Assembly (NCBI RefSeq): GCF_030846775.1
Contig: NZ_CP132910.1
Coordinates: forward strand, 468,001-532,000
DNA from: Geothrix sp. 21YS21S-2
GTDB lineage: Bacteria > Acidobacteriota > Holophagae > Holophagales > Holophagaceae
Direction of reading: 5' to 3'
Length of the DNA: 64,000 bases
The translations under genes and the position numbers were made by a program. This document shows positions 1 through 9,525 of the stretch, one piece after another; within the stretch, counting starts at the first letter, position 1; the number at the start of each line of letters is the position of its first letter. The notes under the pieces are model-generated. The model was not told where the DNA came from. It ran no database searches and saw nothing but the letters and a program-made list of their open reading frames with translations.

Positions 1-930
1 GGTGTCGGCTGAAACGGCGGAAAAGCATGGGCTCCCGGGGAAGATGAGGCCGGTCAGTCTGGGCAGGTGGGCCAACGGCGCGCCGAACACCACGCCCAGG
101 GACCTGACGGTGCGGGTCTCGATCCGGCCGAGCCATTCGGCAGTATCCGGGAAGGAAGGTGACAGGAGGGCCCGGGCGGCATCCGCAGGCACCGCCAAGG
201 CCACATGGCCGGCCTGGATGACGCTTCCGGACCTCAGGCGGACCGCGAAGCCCTCCCCGGACCGCTCCACCGCCACGGCTTCCTGACCCGTGGCGCACGT
301 GATCCCGGGTTGGGCCGCCAGGGTCCGGGCCGCGCCGCCCAGGCCGCCGCGAAGGGCGAAACTCCGGAGCACGTCCTTTCGCCGGGAGGGCCGGGGCTTG
401 AACAGGGCGTCCGCGGGGAAGGCTTCCGTTTCCTGGGAGGCCACGGCGTTGAGCATGGGGTGCATGACCTTGGACCAGTTCCCCTTGCCGAGGATCCGGG
501 AATAGTAGGAGGCGGCGGTCTGGCCGGCCTTTTTCTCCCCCAGGAGCAGCCGGGGCAGACAGAGGGCCGCCTCCAGAACATTCAGGCAGGAGGGGATCGA
601 ACGAAGGGAGCCATCGGCCATGATCCTGAAACCGAGGCTCTTGCGTGACACGGTCCGGTCCAGGAGGTCGGTGCCGGCCACGAGGTCAAGGAAGCCGGCA
701 TACGAGTTGTAGCAGGTGTGGGCGCCGAGTTCGAGCCAGCCCCCGGGGGCGTCGTCCGGGCCGATCGGCACCGTGGCAAGGCAGCCGCCGGGCTGCTTTT
801 CCTTTTCCAGGACCAGGGCCTGCATGCTCAGGCGGGAGGACGCCAACTGCGCGAGAGCCAGGCCGCTGATGCCGCCCCCCACGACGCAGAGGTCGAACCG
901 GTCACCATTCTGGGGGCAAGCTTCATTCAT
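1..930 (-). CDS. Protoporphyrinogen oxidase-like FAD enzyme (3' end outside window)
   Basis: The minus-strand frame from the ATG at 930 runs open to the window edge, giving about 310 residues. It opens with a Rossmann FAD motif (GGGISG, residues 18-23) preceded by FDLCVV, followed by the acidic LVLEKE end of the second strand. Later stretches such as GGWLELGAHTCYNSYAGF and HPMLNAVASQETEAF match the amine-oxidase/protoporphyrinogen-oxidase fold. HemY/HemG-type enzymes oxidise protoporphyrinogen IX late in haem synthesis. The C-terminal part is missing, so a related FAD amine oxidase or carotenoid-type desaturase is not excluded. A weak GGTGA lies just upstream of the start. Confidence 0.8.
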   Translation of the reverse strand, partial: MNEACPQNGDRFDLCVVGGGISGLALAQLASSRLSMQALVLEKEKQPGGCLATVPIGPDDAPGGWLELGAHTCYNSYAGFLDLVAGTDLLDRTVSRKSLGFRIMADGSLRSIPSCLNVLEAALCLPRLLLGEKKAGQTAASYYSRILGKGNWSKVMHPMLNAVASQETEAFPADALFKPRPSRRKDVLRSFALRGGLGGAARTLAAQPGITCATGQEAVAVERSGEGFAVRLRSGSVIQAGHVALAVPADAARALLSPSFPDTAEWLGRIETRTVRSLGVVFGAPLAHLPRLTGLIFPGSPCFSAVSADT

Positions 931-1052
931 CGATTCACCATGGCAATTCAAAGGGTTGTGCGGGGCTTCGGCCGCTGTGGCCGAATCCTTCCAAATGCGT
1001 TCGGACCTTCATCCTATCGTCTCCCATCCAATGCAAGCGTTGAAGGTGATCG

Positions 1053-1087
1053 CAAAGGGAAAGCCCCAGGAACGCGTGGTTCCTGGG
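1053..1087 (-). terminator. Possible terminator facing the hem gene
   Basis: A perfect 9-bp stem (CCCAGGAAC / GTTCCTGGG, 1065-1087, 5-nt loop) is followed on the minus strand by GGCTTTCCCTTT. It could stop transcription entering from the right before the haem gene. The T-run is poor, so this is a weak call. Confidence 0.3.
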
Positions 1088-1123
1088 CCGCTCTCGTCAT
1101 GACGATCGAACGGCGTTCTTTTT

Positions 1124-1215
1124 GCGATGGCTTCTCAACTTGATGCGGCCTGCCCCCCACTTCCGAGGGTCATTCCAGGATGCTCACCAGCCTTGCCGGC
1201 TCTTGATTGGCCTTC
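1124..1215 (+). pseudogene. Relic of an integrase 5' region
   Basis: This stretch aligns by eye with 15425-15515, the leader and first codons of the intact tyrosine integrase. Shared blocks are CTTCTCAACT-GATGCGGC, TTC-GAGGGT--TTCCA and GCTCACCAGC, roughly 75% identical over about 68 bases, then CCTTCGCCCTT. No open frame continues, so it is a dead fragment of a related element. The rest of 931-1704 holds no recognisable gene. Confidence 0.45.
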
Positions 1216-1635
1216 GCCCTTTTGGGAAGTTAGGTTCATCGCCTTGACCCCGATCGGCGGTGCTCACGTTCGCATTGGCGGGGATGCACCCATGCCCCGA
1301 CAGGACCCGAGTCCTGCAGGGCCGAGGGATTCGTCGTGAGTTCCGTTTGCGCATGGGTCGGGACGTTCCTCTCCATCCGTTCGCTCAAGGGCTTGAAGCC
1401 CGGGGCGATGCCGGCTCCGCCCGCTCGGGGTCACGGGCCCTGGGAAACCACCCACCACCGATCGCTCCCTCATCCAGCACGGATTCGTTGAACCGCCATC
1501 CGCATGAATGGGAAAGAATTTCGGAGGACTGGGCAAGTCCAGGGCCGGGAAAGGGTTCAAGCTGGATTCAGTCATCGATGCCTGTCGAGCGGCCCGACTG
1601 GAGGGAGTCGGGTGGTTTCAATCCTCCCTCCTCGG

Positions 1636-1663
1636 CACTGATCCTGGGTTTCAAGAATATAAT
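1636..1663 (+). promoter_or_regulatory. Putative promoter of the hydroxylase operon
   Basis: A perfect TATAAT lies at 1658-1663, 41 bases before the first hydroxylase start codon, with a poor -35 match about 17 bases upstream. The start codon at 1705 is preceded by a good GGAGG at a 7-base spacing. Confidence 0.4.
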
Positions 1664-1704
1664 GTGGCATCCCTGCGCCATGCCCCGCTCCTGGAGGATT
1701 CCCG

Positions 1705-2181
1705 ATGAACGCCACCGTCTCGTTCAGGCTCAACGGCAAACCTGTCACCGTCACGAGCCCCCCGGACCGCATGCTCGTGTGGGTGCTGCGGGACGAACTG
1801 GGGCTCACCGGCACCAAGGTGGGCTGCGAGGCGGGTCTCTGCGGGGCCTGCACCGTGCTCGTGGACTTCGAGGCGGTTCCTTCCTGCTCCACCGAGGTGG
1901 GGGACGTGGCCGGGAAGTCGGTGCTCACCATCGAGGGCCTGGCGAAGGACGGCGCCCTGGATCCGGTCCAGAAGGCCTTCCAGGACCACCACGCCTTCCA
2001 GTGCGGCTACTGCACGTCCGGCATGATCCTGGCGGCCTGGGCCTTCCTGAAGAAGAAGCCCAGGGCGACCCGGGCCGAGATCGTGGAGGCCATGGAGGGC
2101 AACATCTGCCGCTGCGGGGCCCACGTGAGGATCCTCGATGCCGTCGAATCGGCCGGCAAGGCCATGGGAGGTGTGCGATGA
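1705..2181 (+). CDS. [2Fe-2S] subunit of a xanthine-oxidase-family hydroxylase
   Basis: This 158-residue protein carries the two iron-sulfur domains of the small subunit of molybdenum hydroxylases. The plant-ferredoxin-like cluster is bound by C41, C46, C49 and C61 (motif CEAGLCGAC) and the second cluster by C100/C103 (CGYC) and C135/C137 (CRC). It passes electrons from the molybdenum subunit to an outside acceptor. Its stop overlaps the start of the large subunit (ATGA), so translation is probably coupled. The GGAGG ribosome site supports the start. Isoquinoline 1-oxidoreductase alpha and aldehyde-oxidase small subunits have the same length and layout; the substrate cannot be read from sequence. 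Confidence 0.93.
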   Translation: MNATVSFRLNGKPVTVTSPPDRMLVWVLRDELGLTGTKVGCEAGLCGACTVLVDFEAVPSCSTEVGDVAGKSVLTIEGLAKDGALDPVQKAFQDHHAFQCGYCTSGMILAAWAFLKKKPRATRAEIVEAMEGNICRCGAHVRILDAVESAGKAMGGVR

Positions 2182-4274
2182 AAAGGCGGACCTTCCTCCA
2201 GGGCGCGGCCGTAGGCACCCTCACGCTCTTCTTCAAGGGCGCCGCCGGCGCCGCGCCCATCGAGCCCACGCGCCCGGGCGCCTACCCCGAGGACTTCAAC
2301 GCCTACCTGAAGATCTCCGCCGACGGCCGCGTGGGCTGCTTCGTGGGGAAGGCGGAGCTGGGGCAGGGCGTCATGACCGTCCTGGCCATGCTCGTCGCCG
2401 AGGAACTGGAGCTGGATCCGGCCCAGGTGGACATGCTCCTGGGCGACACGGACCTCTGCCCCTGGGACCTGCCCACCGGCGGCTCCCTCACCATGTGGCA
2501 CACCGCCCCCGTCATCCGGGGCGCCGCCGCGGAGGCGCGGGCGGTGCTCCTGGGCATGGCGTCCAAGGCCCTGGGCGTGCCGGTCGCGGCCCTGGCGCTG
2601 AAGGACGGCGCCATCTGGGTGAAGGCCGACCCCAAACGCCGCACCACGTTCGGGGCCCTCGTCCAGGGGCGGAAGATGGAACGGAACCTGGGCAAGGTCA
2701 AGCCCAAGTCCCTCTCCCAGTGCACCGTGATCGGCCGCCGCGTCCCCCGCAAGGACGCCCTTCCCAAGATCACAGGCGCCGCCAAGTACGCCGGCGACCT
2801 TCGGCTTCCGGGGACGCTCCACGCCTGCGTGCTCCGGCCCCCCGCCCATGGCCTCACCCTGGCCTCCGCCGACACCGCGGCCGCGGAGCGGATCGCGGGC
2901 GTGCGCATCGTGCGGGACGGCGCCCTCCTGGCCGTGCTCCATCCACAGCCCGACACCGCCCGAAAGGCCCTTGCCCTGGTGAAGGGCACCTTCGAGGGCA
3001 CGGAACCCGATGTGGACGACGTCCGGATCTACCAGCACCTGGTGGACAAGGCCGCCACCGGCCAGCGTGTCATGCTCTCCCGCGGCGACCTTGCCGGCGG
3101 AGAGAAGCGGGCCGCCACGGTCGTCGAAGGGGAATACCGCAACGCCTACGAAAGCCACGCCACCCTAGAGCCCCACACCTCCGTGGCCAGGTGGGAGGGC
3201 GGACGCATGACGGTATGGGCCTCCACCCAGTCCCCCTTCGTCATCCGGGAGGAGGTGGCCAAGGCCATCAAGCTGGGCGAGGACAAGGTCCGCATCATCT
3301 CCCAGTTCGTGGGGGGCGGGTTCGGCGGCAAGCTGGTGGGCCCCGGGGCCGCCGAGGCTGCCCGCATCGCCCTCAAGGTTCCCGGCGTCCCCGTCCAGCT
3401 GGCCTGGAACCGGGAGGAGGACTTCTTCATGGACACCTTCCGTCCCGCCGCCGTGGTGAAGATCCGTTCCGGCCTGGATGCGGGGCGCGGGGCCGTCACC
3501 TTCTGGGACAACATCGTGGCCGGCGTCTCCCAGGGCGAGGCCGAGTTCCCCTATGACATGCAGACGACGCGGTTCCAGGCTCCGGCCGTTCCGGGCCTGC
3601 ATCCCCTGCGCGTCGGCGCCTGGCGGGCCCCCAATGCCCATACCAACGCCTTCGCGAGGGAAAGCCAGCTGGACGCGCTGGCCTCCAAGGCGGGGGTGGA
3701 CCCCGTGACCCTGCGCCGCCGTCTGGTGACCGATGCCCGGCTCCTGCGCCTCATCGACCTGGCGCTGGAATCCTTCGGCTGGGAACCTGCGCCCGGCCCC
3801 ACCGGCCGAGGCATCGGGCTGGCCTGCGGCGCCTGGCGGCAGGCCCTGGTCGTGGCCGTGGCCCAGGTGGCCGTGGACAAGGCCACGGGCAAGGTCCGCG
3901 TGGAGCGCTTCCTGGAGGCCGTCGACGTGGGCCTGGTGGTGAACCCCGACGGGGCCCGCCAGCAGGTGGAGGGCGCGATCACCATGTGCATCGGGCAGGC
4001 CCTCAGCGAGGAGATCCGCTTCAAGGGCGGCCGGATCCTGGACAAGAACTTCGACACCTACCTCCTGCCCCGGTTCTCCGCCATCCCGCCCATCCAGGTC
4101 GTGTTCGCGGAGAACGCCGGCATGGCCACCCAGGGCATCGGCGAACCTCCCGTGGTGCCGGTGGCCGCGGCCCTGGCCAACGCCGTGTTCGACGCCACCG
4201 GTGCCCGGGTGACCCACGTGCCGTTCACGCCCGCGCGGGTCCTCGAGGCCCTGGCGCGGGTGCCAGGGAAATAG
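2178..4274 (+). CDS. Molybdopterin-binding hydroxylase large subunit (IorB/aldehyde oxidase type)
   Basis: The 698-residue protein begins MKRRTFLQGAA, a twin-arginine signal, so the folded cofactor-loaded complex is probably exported, taking the small subunit along. The open frame extends upstream to 1260, but the ATG at 2178 that follows the small subunit is the real start. Typical family stretches are GKAELGQGVMTVLAMLVAEE near residue 60, an FVGGGFGGKL molybdopterin loop near residue 380 and GIGEPPVVP near the C-terminus, whose Glu corresponds to the usual catalytic base. The length fits IorB-like one-chain large subunits. No FAD subunit or cytochrome c lies next to it, so the electron acceptor is unknown. 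Confidence 0.92.
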   Translation: MKRRTFLQGAAVGTLTLFFKGAAGAAPIEPTRPGAYPEDFNAYLKISADGRVGCFVGKAELGQGVMTVLAMLVAEELELDPAQVDMLLGDTDLCPWDLPTGGSLTMWHTAPVIRGAAAEARAVLLGMASKALGVPVAALALKDGAIWVKADPKRRTTFGALVQGRKMERNLGKVKPKSLSQCTVIGRRVPRKDALPKITGAAKYAGDLRLPGTLHACVLRPPAHGLTLASADTAAAERIAGVRIVRDGALLAVLHPQPDTARKALALVKGTFEGTEPDVDDVRIYQHLVDKAATGQRVMLSRGDLAGGEKRAATVVEGEYRNAYESHATLEPHTSVARWEGGRMTVWASTQSPFVIREEVAKAIKLGEDKVRIISQFVGGGFGGKLVGPGAAEAARIALKVPGVPVQLAWNREEDFFMDTFRPAAVVKIRSGLDAGRGAVTFWDNIVAGVSQGEAEFPYDMQTTRFQAPAVPGLHPLRVGAWRAPNAHTNAFARESQLDALASKAGVDPVTLRRRLVTDARLLRLIDLALESFGWEPAPGPTGRGIGLACGAWRQALVVAVAQVAVDKATGKVRVERFLEAVDVGLVVNPDGARQQVEGAITMCIGQALSEEIRFKGGRILDKNFDTYLLPRFSAIPPIQVVFAENAGMATQGIGEPPVVPVAAALANAVFDATGARVTHVPFTPARVLEALARVPGK

Positions 4275-4731
4275 GCGCGCACGCAAACCTCCATTCGGAG
4301 GACATGTCCCTTTTCTCGCCCACGGGAAGCGGCTTGAGCCTCCCGCCCCCATGACGAAGCACTCCGGATCGCGTTGGATGACACCCTTCCGATCCGGATG
4401 CGGGTTGAAGACCGGGAGACGACTGTCGATCCGGAACCGGGCGCCACGGTGGTTGCCCTCGCGCCATCCCGCCACCCTTTCCGTACGTGTGTTCAGGATT
4501 CCGTTCGTCTGGCACTGGGTGGGTCAAGAATCCAGTCGCCAGGGGATCACTTTTCCGAGCCGCCATTTCAATCCCCTCCTTTGCGGGTCCGGATACCTCG
4601 GAGGGATTCAGCCGCGCGACGACGGTGGCGTCCTTTCACCCTGACGCCGATCGAGGGCCCCCTGTGAAATTCCCGGCCCGTCCCGTGGAGGGCAATTGCT
4701 GGGATCCCAACCATTTGATTTTAAGTTATTG

Positions 4732-4745
4732 ATGATAAATATCAT
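4732..4745. promoter_or_regulatory. AT-rich palindrome upstream of the chemoreceptor
   Basis: ATGATA-AA-TATCAT is a perfect 14-base palindrome in a local AT-rich patch (about 4715-4780) inside the otherwise GC-rich gap 4275-4902. It lies 158 bases upstream of the chemoreceptor start and may be its promoter or operator region. Nothing else was recognised in this 628-base gap. Confidence 0.3.
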
Positions 4746-4902
4746 AGCGTCTATTGATATTGTCAACCATTCCCCTACATTGGCCTAGGTAAGGGCGGTC
4801 GGGCCGATCCTGGCTCCTTCCGGGTTTTCCCTCCTCCTGCCCGGGAATTTCCACAAGCCTCGTCTGTTCTCGGGCCACCAGGGCTTTTCGAAAGGCGGCG
4901 CC

Positions 4903-6858
4903 ATGTCATTCCTGTCGGATCTCAACCTGTCCTCCCGTCTCTCCTTGGCTTTCGGGCTGGTGCTCTCCCTGATGATCGGGGTGGTGGTCGTTGACAACCG
5001 GCAGATGGCAAGCATGAAAGCCCGGACGATGGAGATGTTCCAGGTCAACCAGGCTGCCTCGACGGCCGCCCAGGAGATGATCGTGGCGGCTGACCGGATG
5101 CGCGTGGGGTATCGGGACATGGTCCTTTCCGGGGATGCGGGAACCTACGAGCGGGCGAAGGACCTGTACCAGAGGAGCCGGGCCGCTTACGGGGATGCCG
5201 AGTCAAAACTTGCCCGGATAAATGAAAAGCGGAGGGAAACCATGGGCCGTGCGGAGGTGGCTTTGCTGGACCGGATCCGGGTGAACCAGGAGAAGGCCTT
5301 CCCCGCCATCGACCATGTGCTGGACCTTCTTGGCCAGGGCAGGAAAGCCGAAGCCGGCGAGGTCATCCTGGGCACCCTTCGGCCCATCTATGTGGCCTGG
5401 GGCGGGTCGCTGGACGACCTCGGGGCCTTCTTCCTGCGGGAGAACGGCGAGAAGGCCGTGGCCATCCAGGACACCGTGGCCTCCGCCCAGCGTCTCCAGG
5501 TCCTGCTGGTGGTCCTTGCCTTGGCGGCGGGGATTGCCGCCTCCTACTTCGTGACGAGGAGCATCACCCGGGGCCTTGGCGGCGAGCCTTCCGAGGCGAC
5601 GGCCATTGCCCGCCGGGTGGCAGGGGGCGACCTTTCGGTGGAGGTCCAACTTGAGGAGGGCGACACCACAAGCATGATGGCCGCCATGAAGGTCATGGTC
5701 GCCTCCCTTTCAGGCGTGCTCACGGAGACCCAGCGGGTGGTGGAGGCCGCGGGCCAAGGTGATTTCAGCCAGCGGGTGGCCGTGGCGGGAACCCGGGGGT
5801 ACATCCTGGAGCTGGGAACGGCCATGAACCGGTTTTCCGAAACCTGCCAGCGAGGCCTCGGGGATATCGTCAGGGTCCTCGAGGCCATGGCCCGGGGCGA
5901 TCTTACGGAGTCGATCACGGTCGCCTACGCCGGGGAATTCGGGCGGCTCAAGGATGCGTCCAATTCGACGGTGCAGAAGTTGGCCTCCACCATCGGGGAG
6001 GTTCTCGAGGCCTCCGCGAACCTCGTGGGAGCCTCGGACCAGCTCAGCGCGACGGCACAATCCCTAAGCATGGGAGCGAGTGAACAGGCTGCAAGCGTGG
6101 AAGAGACCAGCGCATCGTTGGAAGAGACCAGCGCATCCATGGAAGAGATGAGTGCATCCATCGCCCAGAACAATGAGAACGCCAAAGTGACGGGAGATAT
6201 CGCCACCCGAACGGCCACCGAGGCGGTTGAAGGGGGGCAGGCCGTGAAGGAGACTGTCGGCGCCATGAAGCAGATCGCGAAAAAAATCGCGATCATCGAC
6301 GATATCGCGTACCAGACCAACCTGCTGGCCTTGAACGCGGCCATCGAGGCCGGCCGGGCCGGGGAACACGGCAAGGGCTTCGCCGTGGTGGCGGCGGAGG
6401 TGCGGAAGCTCGCCGAACGAAGCCAGGTGGCCGCGGAGGAGATCAGCGATCTGGCCTCAGGAAGTGTGGACCTGGCGGAAAAGGCCGGGAAACGCCTGGG
6501 AATCATCGTCCCTTCCATTCAGAAGACCTCGGATCTGGTCCTCGAGATTGCCGCGGCTTCCTCCGAACAGAATTCAGGGGTGGCCCAAATCAATGGCGCC
6601 ATCAACCAGATCAGTCAGGCGGTTGGCCAGATCAGCAGGTCCGTGGCCCAGAGCGCGGCCGCTTCCGAGGAGCTGGCCTCCACATCGGAGGAGGTGAGCG
6701 CCCAGGCTCTGGAACTTCAGGCCACCATGGCCTTTTTCCACCTGGGGGACACCAGGGTTCACCCGGGGAGGACCTCGCCAGGGCGGCCCCTCCCCCAGGT
6801 CCGGAAGTCGGCGGCAACCACGGTGGACGCGGGGGCCGGCGAGTTCAGGCGATTCTGA
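4903..6858 (+). CDS. Methyl-accepting chemotaxis protein
   Basis: The 651-residue receptor has an N-terminal transmembrane helix (about 15-32), a periplasmic four-helix-type sensor region, a second helix (about 195-215), a HAMP domain and a further HAMP-like linker, then the long cytoplasmic signalling coiled coil. The conserved hairpin tip lies at about residues 464-508 ([35 protein letters not shown]), where CheW and CheA bind. Next to the methylation helix are three consecutive 7-residue repeats of the EETSAS(L/M) type. No che genes are nearby, so it acts with distant chemotaxis proteins. Confidence 0.95.
   Translation: MSFLSDLNLSSRLSLAFGLVLSLMIGVVVVDNRQMASMKARTMEMFQVNQAASTAAQEMIVAADRMRVGYRDMVLSGDAGTYERAKDLYQRSRAAYGDAESKLARINEKRRETMGRAEVALLDRIRVNQEKAFPAIDHVLDLLGQGRKAEAGEVILGTLRPIYVAWGGSLDDLGAFFLRENGEKAVAIQDTVASAQRLQVLLVVLALAAGIAASYFVTRSITRGLGGEPSEATAIARRVAGGDLSVEVQLEEGDTTSMMAAMKVMVASLSGVLTETQRVVEAAGQGDFSQRVAVAGTRGYILELGTAMNRFSETCQRGLGDIVRVLEAMARGDLTESITVAYAGEFGRLKDASNSTVQKLASTIGEVLEASANLVGASDQLSATAQSLSMGASEQAASVEETSASLEETSASMEEMSASIAQNNENAKVTGDIATRTATEAVEGGQAVKETVGAMKQIAKKIAIIDDIAYQTNLLALNAAIEAGRAGEHGKGFAVVAAEVRKLAERSQVAAEEISDLASGSVDLAEKAGKRLGIIVPSIQKTSDLVLEIAAASSEQNSGVAQINGAINQISQAVGQISRSVAQSAAASEELASTSEEVSAQALELQATMAFFHLGDTRVHPGRTSPGRPLPQVRKSAATTVDAGAGEFRRF
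6100..6162 (+). repeat. Three tandem 21-bp units inside the chemoreceptor
   Basis: Three direct units of 21 bases (6100-6120, 6121-6141, 6142-6162) each encode one heptad of the EETSASL type. The first two differ at only a few bases; the third has diverged. Heptad-sized units keep the coiled-coil register. Confidence 0.75.
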
Positions 6859-6918
6859 GCCGGAGGGGCCGGCCCTGGCAAGTCCTCCAGCCGATGGCCG
6901 GCGGATCGAGTCCTCGGG

Positions 6919-7680
6919 TCAGGGAGGGCCGGCCATCCCGGTCATCCTGCCCATCCAGGGCGGGCGGCTGCGAAGGTACAGGACCACCAGGGCAATGATG
7001 ACGAAACGGAAGCAGATTCCGATCAAACCTGCTTCGGGACCGTAGGCGCCGCCGGTCAGCCAAGCCGGACCGAGGTCCGCAAGCCGCTGCAGTCCGCCCG
7101 CCGGCAGGCCACTGACTGGAAATCCGATGAGCGGGCCCTGCGCGAAATTCCATCCGAAATGCAGGCCGAACGACAGCCACAGTTGCCGGCTTGACACGAA
7201 CGCCATGCCGTAGATCAGGCCACCCAGGGCATTGCCGAACACAGACATCGCAGAAGCACCCGGGTTGCACAGGTGGATCAGTCCAAACGATGCCGCGCTC
7301 AGCGCCACGGCCCATGCGAGGCGCCCCCTCAATGCCAGCACGAGCCCCGACAGGAGCAGGCCACGCATCAACAACTCTTCCTTCAGTGCCGTTAGCAGCA
7401 TGCCGGAGGCCTGCCGGAATAGCAGGAATGCTGAGGAAACGGCGTGGTCGTGGCTGGCCCGGATACCCGAAAGACCCGACTCGATCAGGAAGATCCCGAC
7501 CATCGCGACGCCGGCGATAAGCAGCCCGGCCAGAAAGTCGGCCAGCGCTGCGCGGCCTCCGCGCAAGCCAAGACCGTCCAGGATCCGAATTCCGTTGCGC
7601 CGCCACCGGATGAAAGCAAAAGCACCAAAGCCCAGGGCCGCCAGCAGCATGCCGACTTCGACAACCATGCGAACGTTCAT
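6919..7680 (-). CDS. CPBP family intramembrane glutamic endopeptidase
   Basis: From the ATG at 7680 the protein has 253 residues with several hydrophobic membrane segments. It shows the three CPBP/Abi motifs: EELLMRG at 101-107 (paired glutamates), FGLIHL with His136, and HFGWNF with His174 and Asn178. These proteases cut within the membrane; bacterial members process peptides or serve in immunity or stress. The frame is open further upstream to 7896, but that extension is not hydrophobic and looks non-coding. It lies tail to tail with the chemoreceptor, and its own target is unknown. Confidence 0.85.
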   Translation of the reverse strand: MNVRMVVEVGMLLAALGFGAFAFIRWRRNGIRILDGLGLRGGRAALADFLAGLLIAGVAMVGIFLIESGLSGIRASHDHAVSSAFLLFRQASGMLLTALKEELLMRGLLLSGLVLALRGRLAWAVALSAASFGLIHLCNPGASAMSVFGNALGGLIYGMAFVSSRQLWLSFGLHFGWNFAQGPLIGFPVSGLPAGGLQRLADLGPAWLTGGAYGPEAGLIGICFRFVIIALVVLYLRSRPPWMGRMTGMAGPP

Positions 7681-8008
7681 CCACAGACCCTTTGGAGAAG
7701 GTAGAGGCAGCGAAGGAATTTTATGGACTGTCAGCATCATCCACAAGGCGGCAGGGCTGCATAAGCCACTAATGGCATGGGGATGATGCCCAGACCGCGT
7801 CCAACGGGTCGGATAGCCCAGTGGGGTTTCCCCAACCATAGCCTTGAATCCGGGAGTTGAGACGATGTCACACCGGCGGCCAAACCAGCACCCCAATCTC
7901 GTTGGGATTAAACCCCCTTCATACCAATGGGAGGCCGGTCCTGGAGCATGCCCAGGCCGGTCCTGTACAAAACCTGTTCGGGCGCCAACTGGCGCGACTC
8001 AATCCAAA

Positions 8009-8026
8009 GCGACCCCTTCGGGTCGC
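8009..8026 (+). promoter_or_regulatory. 5'-leader hairpin before the beta-propeller gene
   Basis: GCGACCC-CTTC-GGGTCGC is a perfect 7-bp stem with a 4-base loop. A second small GGCC-TTC-GGCC hairpin follows, then the AGGGAG ribosome site of the gene at 8055. It may stabilise or control the message; it matches no riboswitch I can name. Confidence 0.35.
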
Positions 8027-8054
8027 CATCGGCCTTCGGCCTAGGGAGAAAAAA

Positions 8055-9140
8055 ATGAAAGCAAGATGGACCTCCTTCCCGGCGATCGTGCTCGGCAGTT
8101 CAATGTTCATCGGTTTGGGCCAGCAGGCCGAAGCCCGTGTCCCGTGGACGGGGCCCGGTGCCGTCTATACGCTCAGCAACGCTGTTTCGGGCAACCAGAT
8201 CCTGGAATACCGCCGTTCCGTGGACGGATCCCTGACCTATTCGGGAGCCGTGGCGTCGGGAGGGACGGGAACGGGCGCCAATCTGGGATCGCAGGGCGCC
8301 GTAGTCCTCAGCGATGACCGCGCATGGCTGTTCGCAGTCAATGCCGGCAGCAACTCCATCTCCTCCTTCTCCGTGCATCCGGGTGGTCTGGTGCTTGCGG
8401 ATACGGCCCCTTCCGGCGGCACGACGCCCGTAAGCCTGACGGTTCGCGGCCACCTCCTCTATGTCTTGAACCAGGGCGGAACCGGCAATATCACGGGATT
8501 CTGGGTCGGCGCCCGCGGCCACTTGAAGGCGATACCCGGGTCGACCCTGCCGTTGAGCAGCTCGGCCGCCGGAGCCGCGGAAGTGGCCTTCAGCCCGAAC
8601 CAGGAAACCCTGGTGGTGTCCGAGAAGAACACCATGACCCTTGACACGTACAAGGTCCGGGACCAGGGCTTGGCCGTCGGTCCGACGACCCATCCGTCCA
8701 ATGGCGCGGTTCCGTACGGTTTCACGTTTACCGGACGGGATGAACTGCTGGTCACGGAAGCAGGGTCCAATGCCGTGTCTTCCTACGATCTGGATGGCAA
8801 CACCCTGGCCACCGAAAGTGCCAGCGTGCCCAGCCAGGGCGCCGCGCCGTGCTGGATTGCGGCAACTCCGGACGGAAGCTTCGCCTATGCCACCAACGCC
8901 CACGTCGGAACCATTGCCGGCTTCTCGGTCGGAAGGGAAGGCGCATTGAACTTCCTCGGGCTCACGCCCACGCCCAGCATCCCCGTGCTGGACATCGCTT
9001 CCGCTTCCCGCTTCGTCTACGCCCTGGCTGCGGGCACGAACCAGATTCTTGCCTACCGGGTCCGTGGGGATGGGAGCCTGGCCCCCCTCCTCGGCGCCAG
9101 CGGCCTTCCCGTCACGGCGGTCGGCTTGGCGGCGCGCTGA
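8055..9140 (+). CDS. Secreted lactonase-type beta-propeller protein
   Basis: The 361-residue protein starts with a signal peptide (MKARWTSFPAIVLGSSMFIG, cut after about residue 27). It continues as repeated propeller blades with phrases such as YTLSNAVSGNQILEYRR, LFAVNAGSNSISSF, FAYATNAHVGTIAGF and YALAAGTNQILAYRV. This matches the 6-phosphogluconolactonase-like/YVTN propeller group, whose exported members often have unknown substrates. A start at 8055 is favoured over the longer frame from 7857 because of the AGGGAG site and the signal peptide. No neighbour hints at a pathway. Confidence 0.85.
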   Translation: MKARWTSFPAIVLGSSMFIGLGQQAEARVPWTGPGAVYTLSNAVSGNQILEYRRSVDGSLTYSGAVASGGTGTGANLGSQGAVVLSDDRAWLFAVNAGSNSISSFSVHPGGLVLADTAPSGGTTPVSLTVRGHLLYVLNQGGTGNITGFWVGARGHLKAIPGSTLPLSSSAAGAAEVAFSPNQETLVVSEKNTMTLDTYKVRDQGLAVGPTTHPSNGAVPYGFTFTGRDELLVTEAGSNAVSSYDLDGNTLATESASVPSQGAAPCWIAATPDGSFAYATNAHVGTIAGFSVGREGALNFLGLTPTPSIPVLDIASASRFVYALAAGTNQILAYRVRGDGSLAPLLGASGLPVTAVGLAAR

Positions 9141-9316
9141 CGAGGTCGATGTCTTTGGGCCCAGGCGTGGTCCGGGCTCTCCAGCCAGCCTGGTGTCCTG
9201 ATGGGATCCGGGAAATCATGGGGACGGAATCGCAGGGCAGCAGAATGGCGGGCACCATTCTCGCACGGACACAGATAGCGTTCGCATCTCGATGGGACCT
9301 CTGTCCGAATGCGGTC

Positions 9317-9350
9317 GAGGCGCCCGGTCCCGGCGGGGACCAGGCGCCTC
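9317..9350 (+). terminator. Strong hairpin after the propeller gene
   Basis: GAGGCGCC and GGCGCCTC pair around an inner GGTCCC/GGGACC stem, giving a long GC-rich hairpin. A short pyrimidine stretch (TACCCCTTT) follows within a few bases. It probably ends transcription from one or both sides, but the T-run is short. Confidence 0.45.
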
Positions 9351-9379
9351 GGTCTACCCCTTTGCTTCAGGGAGGAATG

Positions 9380-9505
9380 CGCCCGGCGCTCGCCCAAGGC
9401 AAGCTTGTACTCCACGGTGCTCCGTTCGTCGCAGGGGCCGTCCAGGGCCACGTTCGCCTCGGGGTAGGCCTTCATGAAGTCCGCGATGGCCGCCAGAACC
9501 GGCAT
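9380..9505 (-). pseudogene. Fragment of a Pal/OmpA-type peptidoglycan-binding protein
   Basis: About 42 residues on the minus strand read like the core of the OmpA/Pal C-terminal domain: IADFMKAYPEANVALDG, then CDERSTVEYKLALGERRA. The Asp-Glu-Arg and the NxALxxRRA-type helix are the diaminopimelate-binding signature. Nothing matching the family lies before or after in that frame, so only this piece is left. Confidence 0.7.
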
Positions 9506-9525
9506 TCCGGTATTCGGCTTCCTTC

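Noticed and set aside
1260-2177. A 1004-residue open frame running from 1260 through the hydroxylase gene
   Set aside because: The part before 2178 lies in the Fe-S subunit's other frame and in non-coding DNA; the twin-arginine start at 2178 is the real one.
2007-3158. Long antisense frames opposite the hydroxylase and many other genes
   Set aside because: They are shadows caused by high GC content; they show no family patterns and no ribosome sites.
7897-8054. c-di-GMP or other riboswitch before the propeller gene
   Set aside because: Hairpins are present but none of the conserved riboswitch core motifs could be found.
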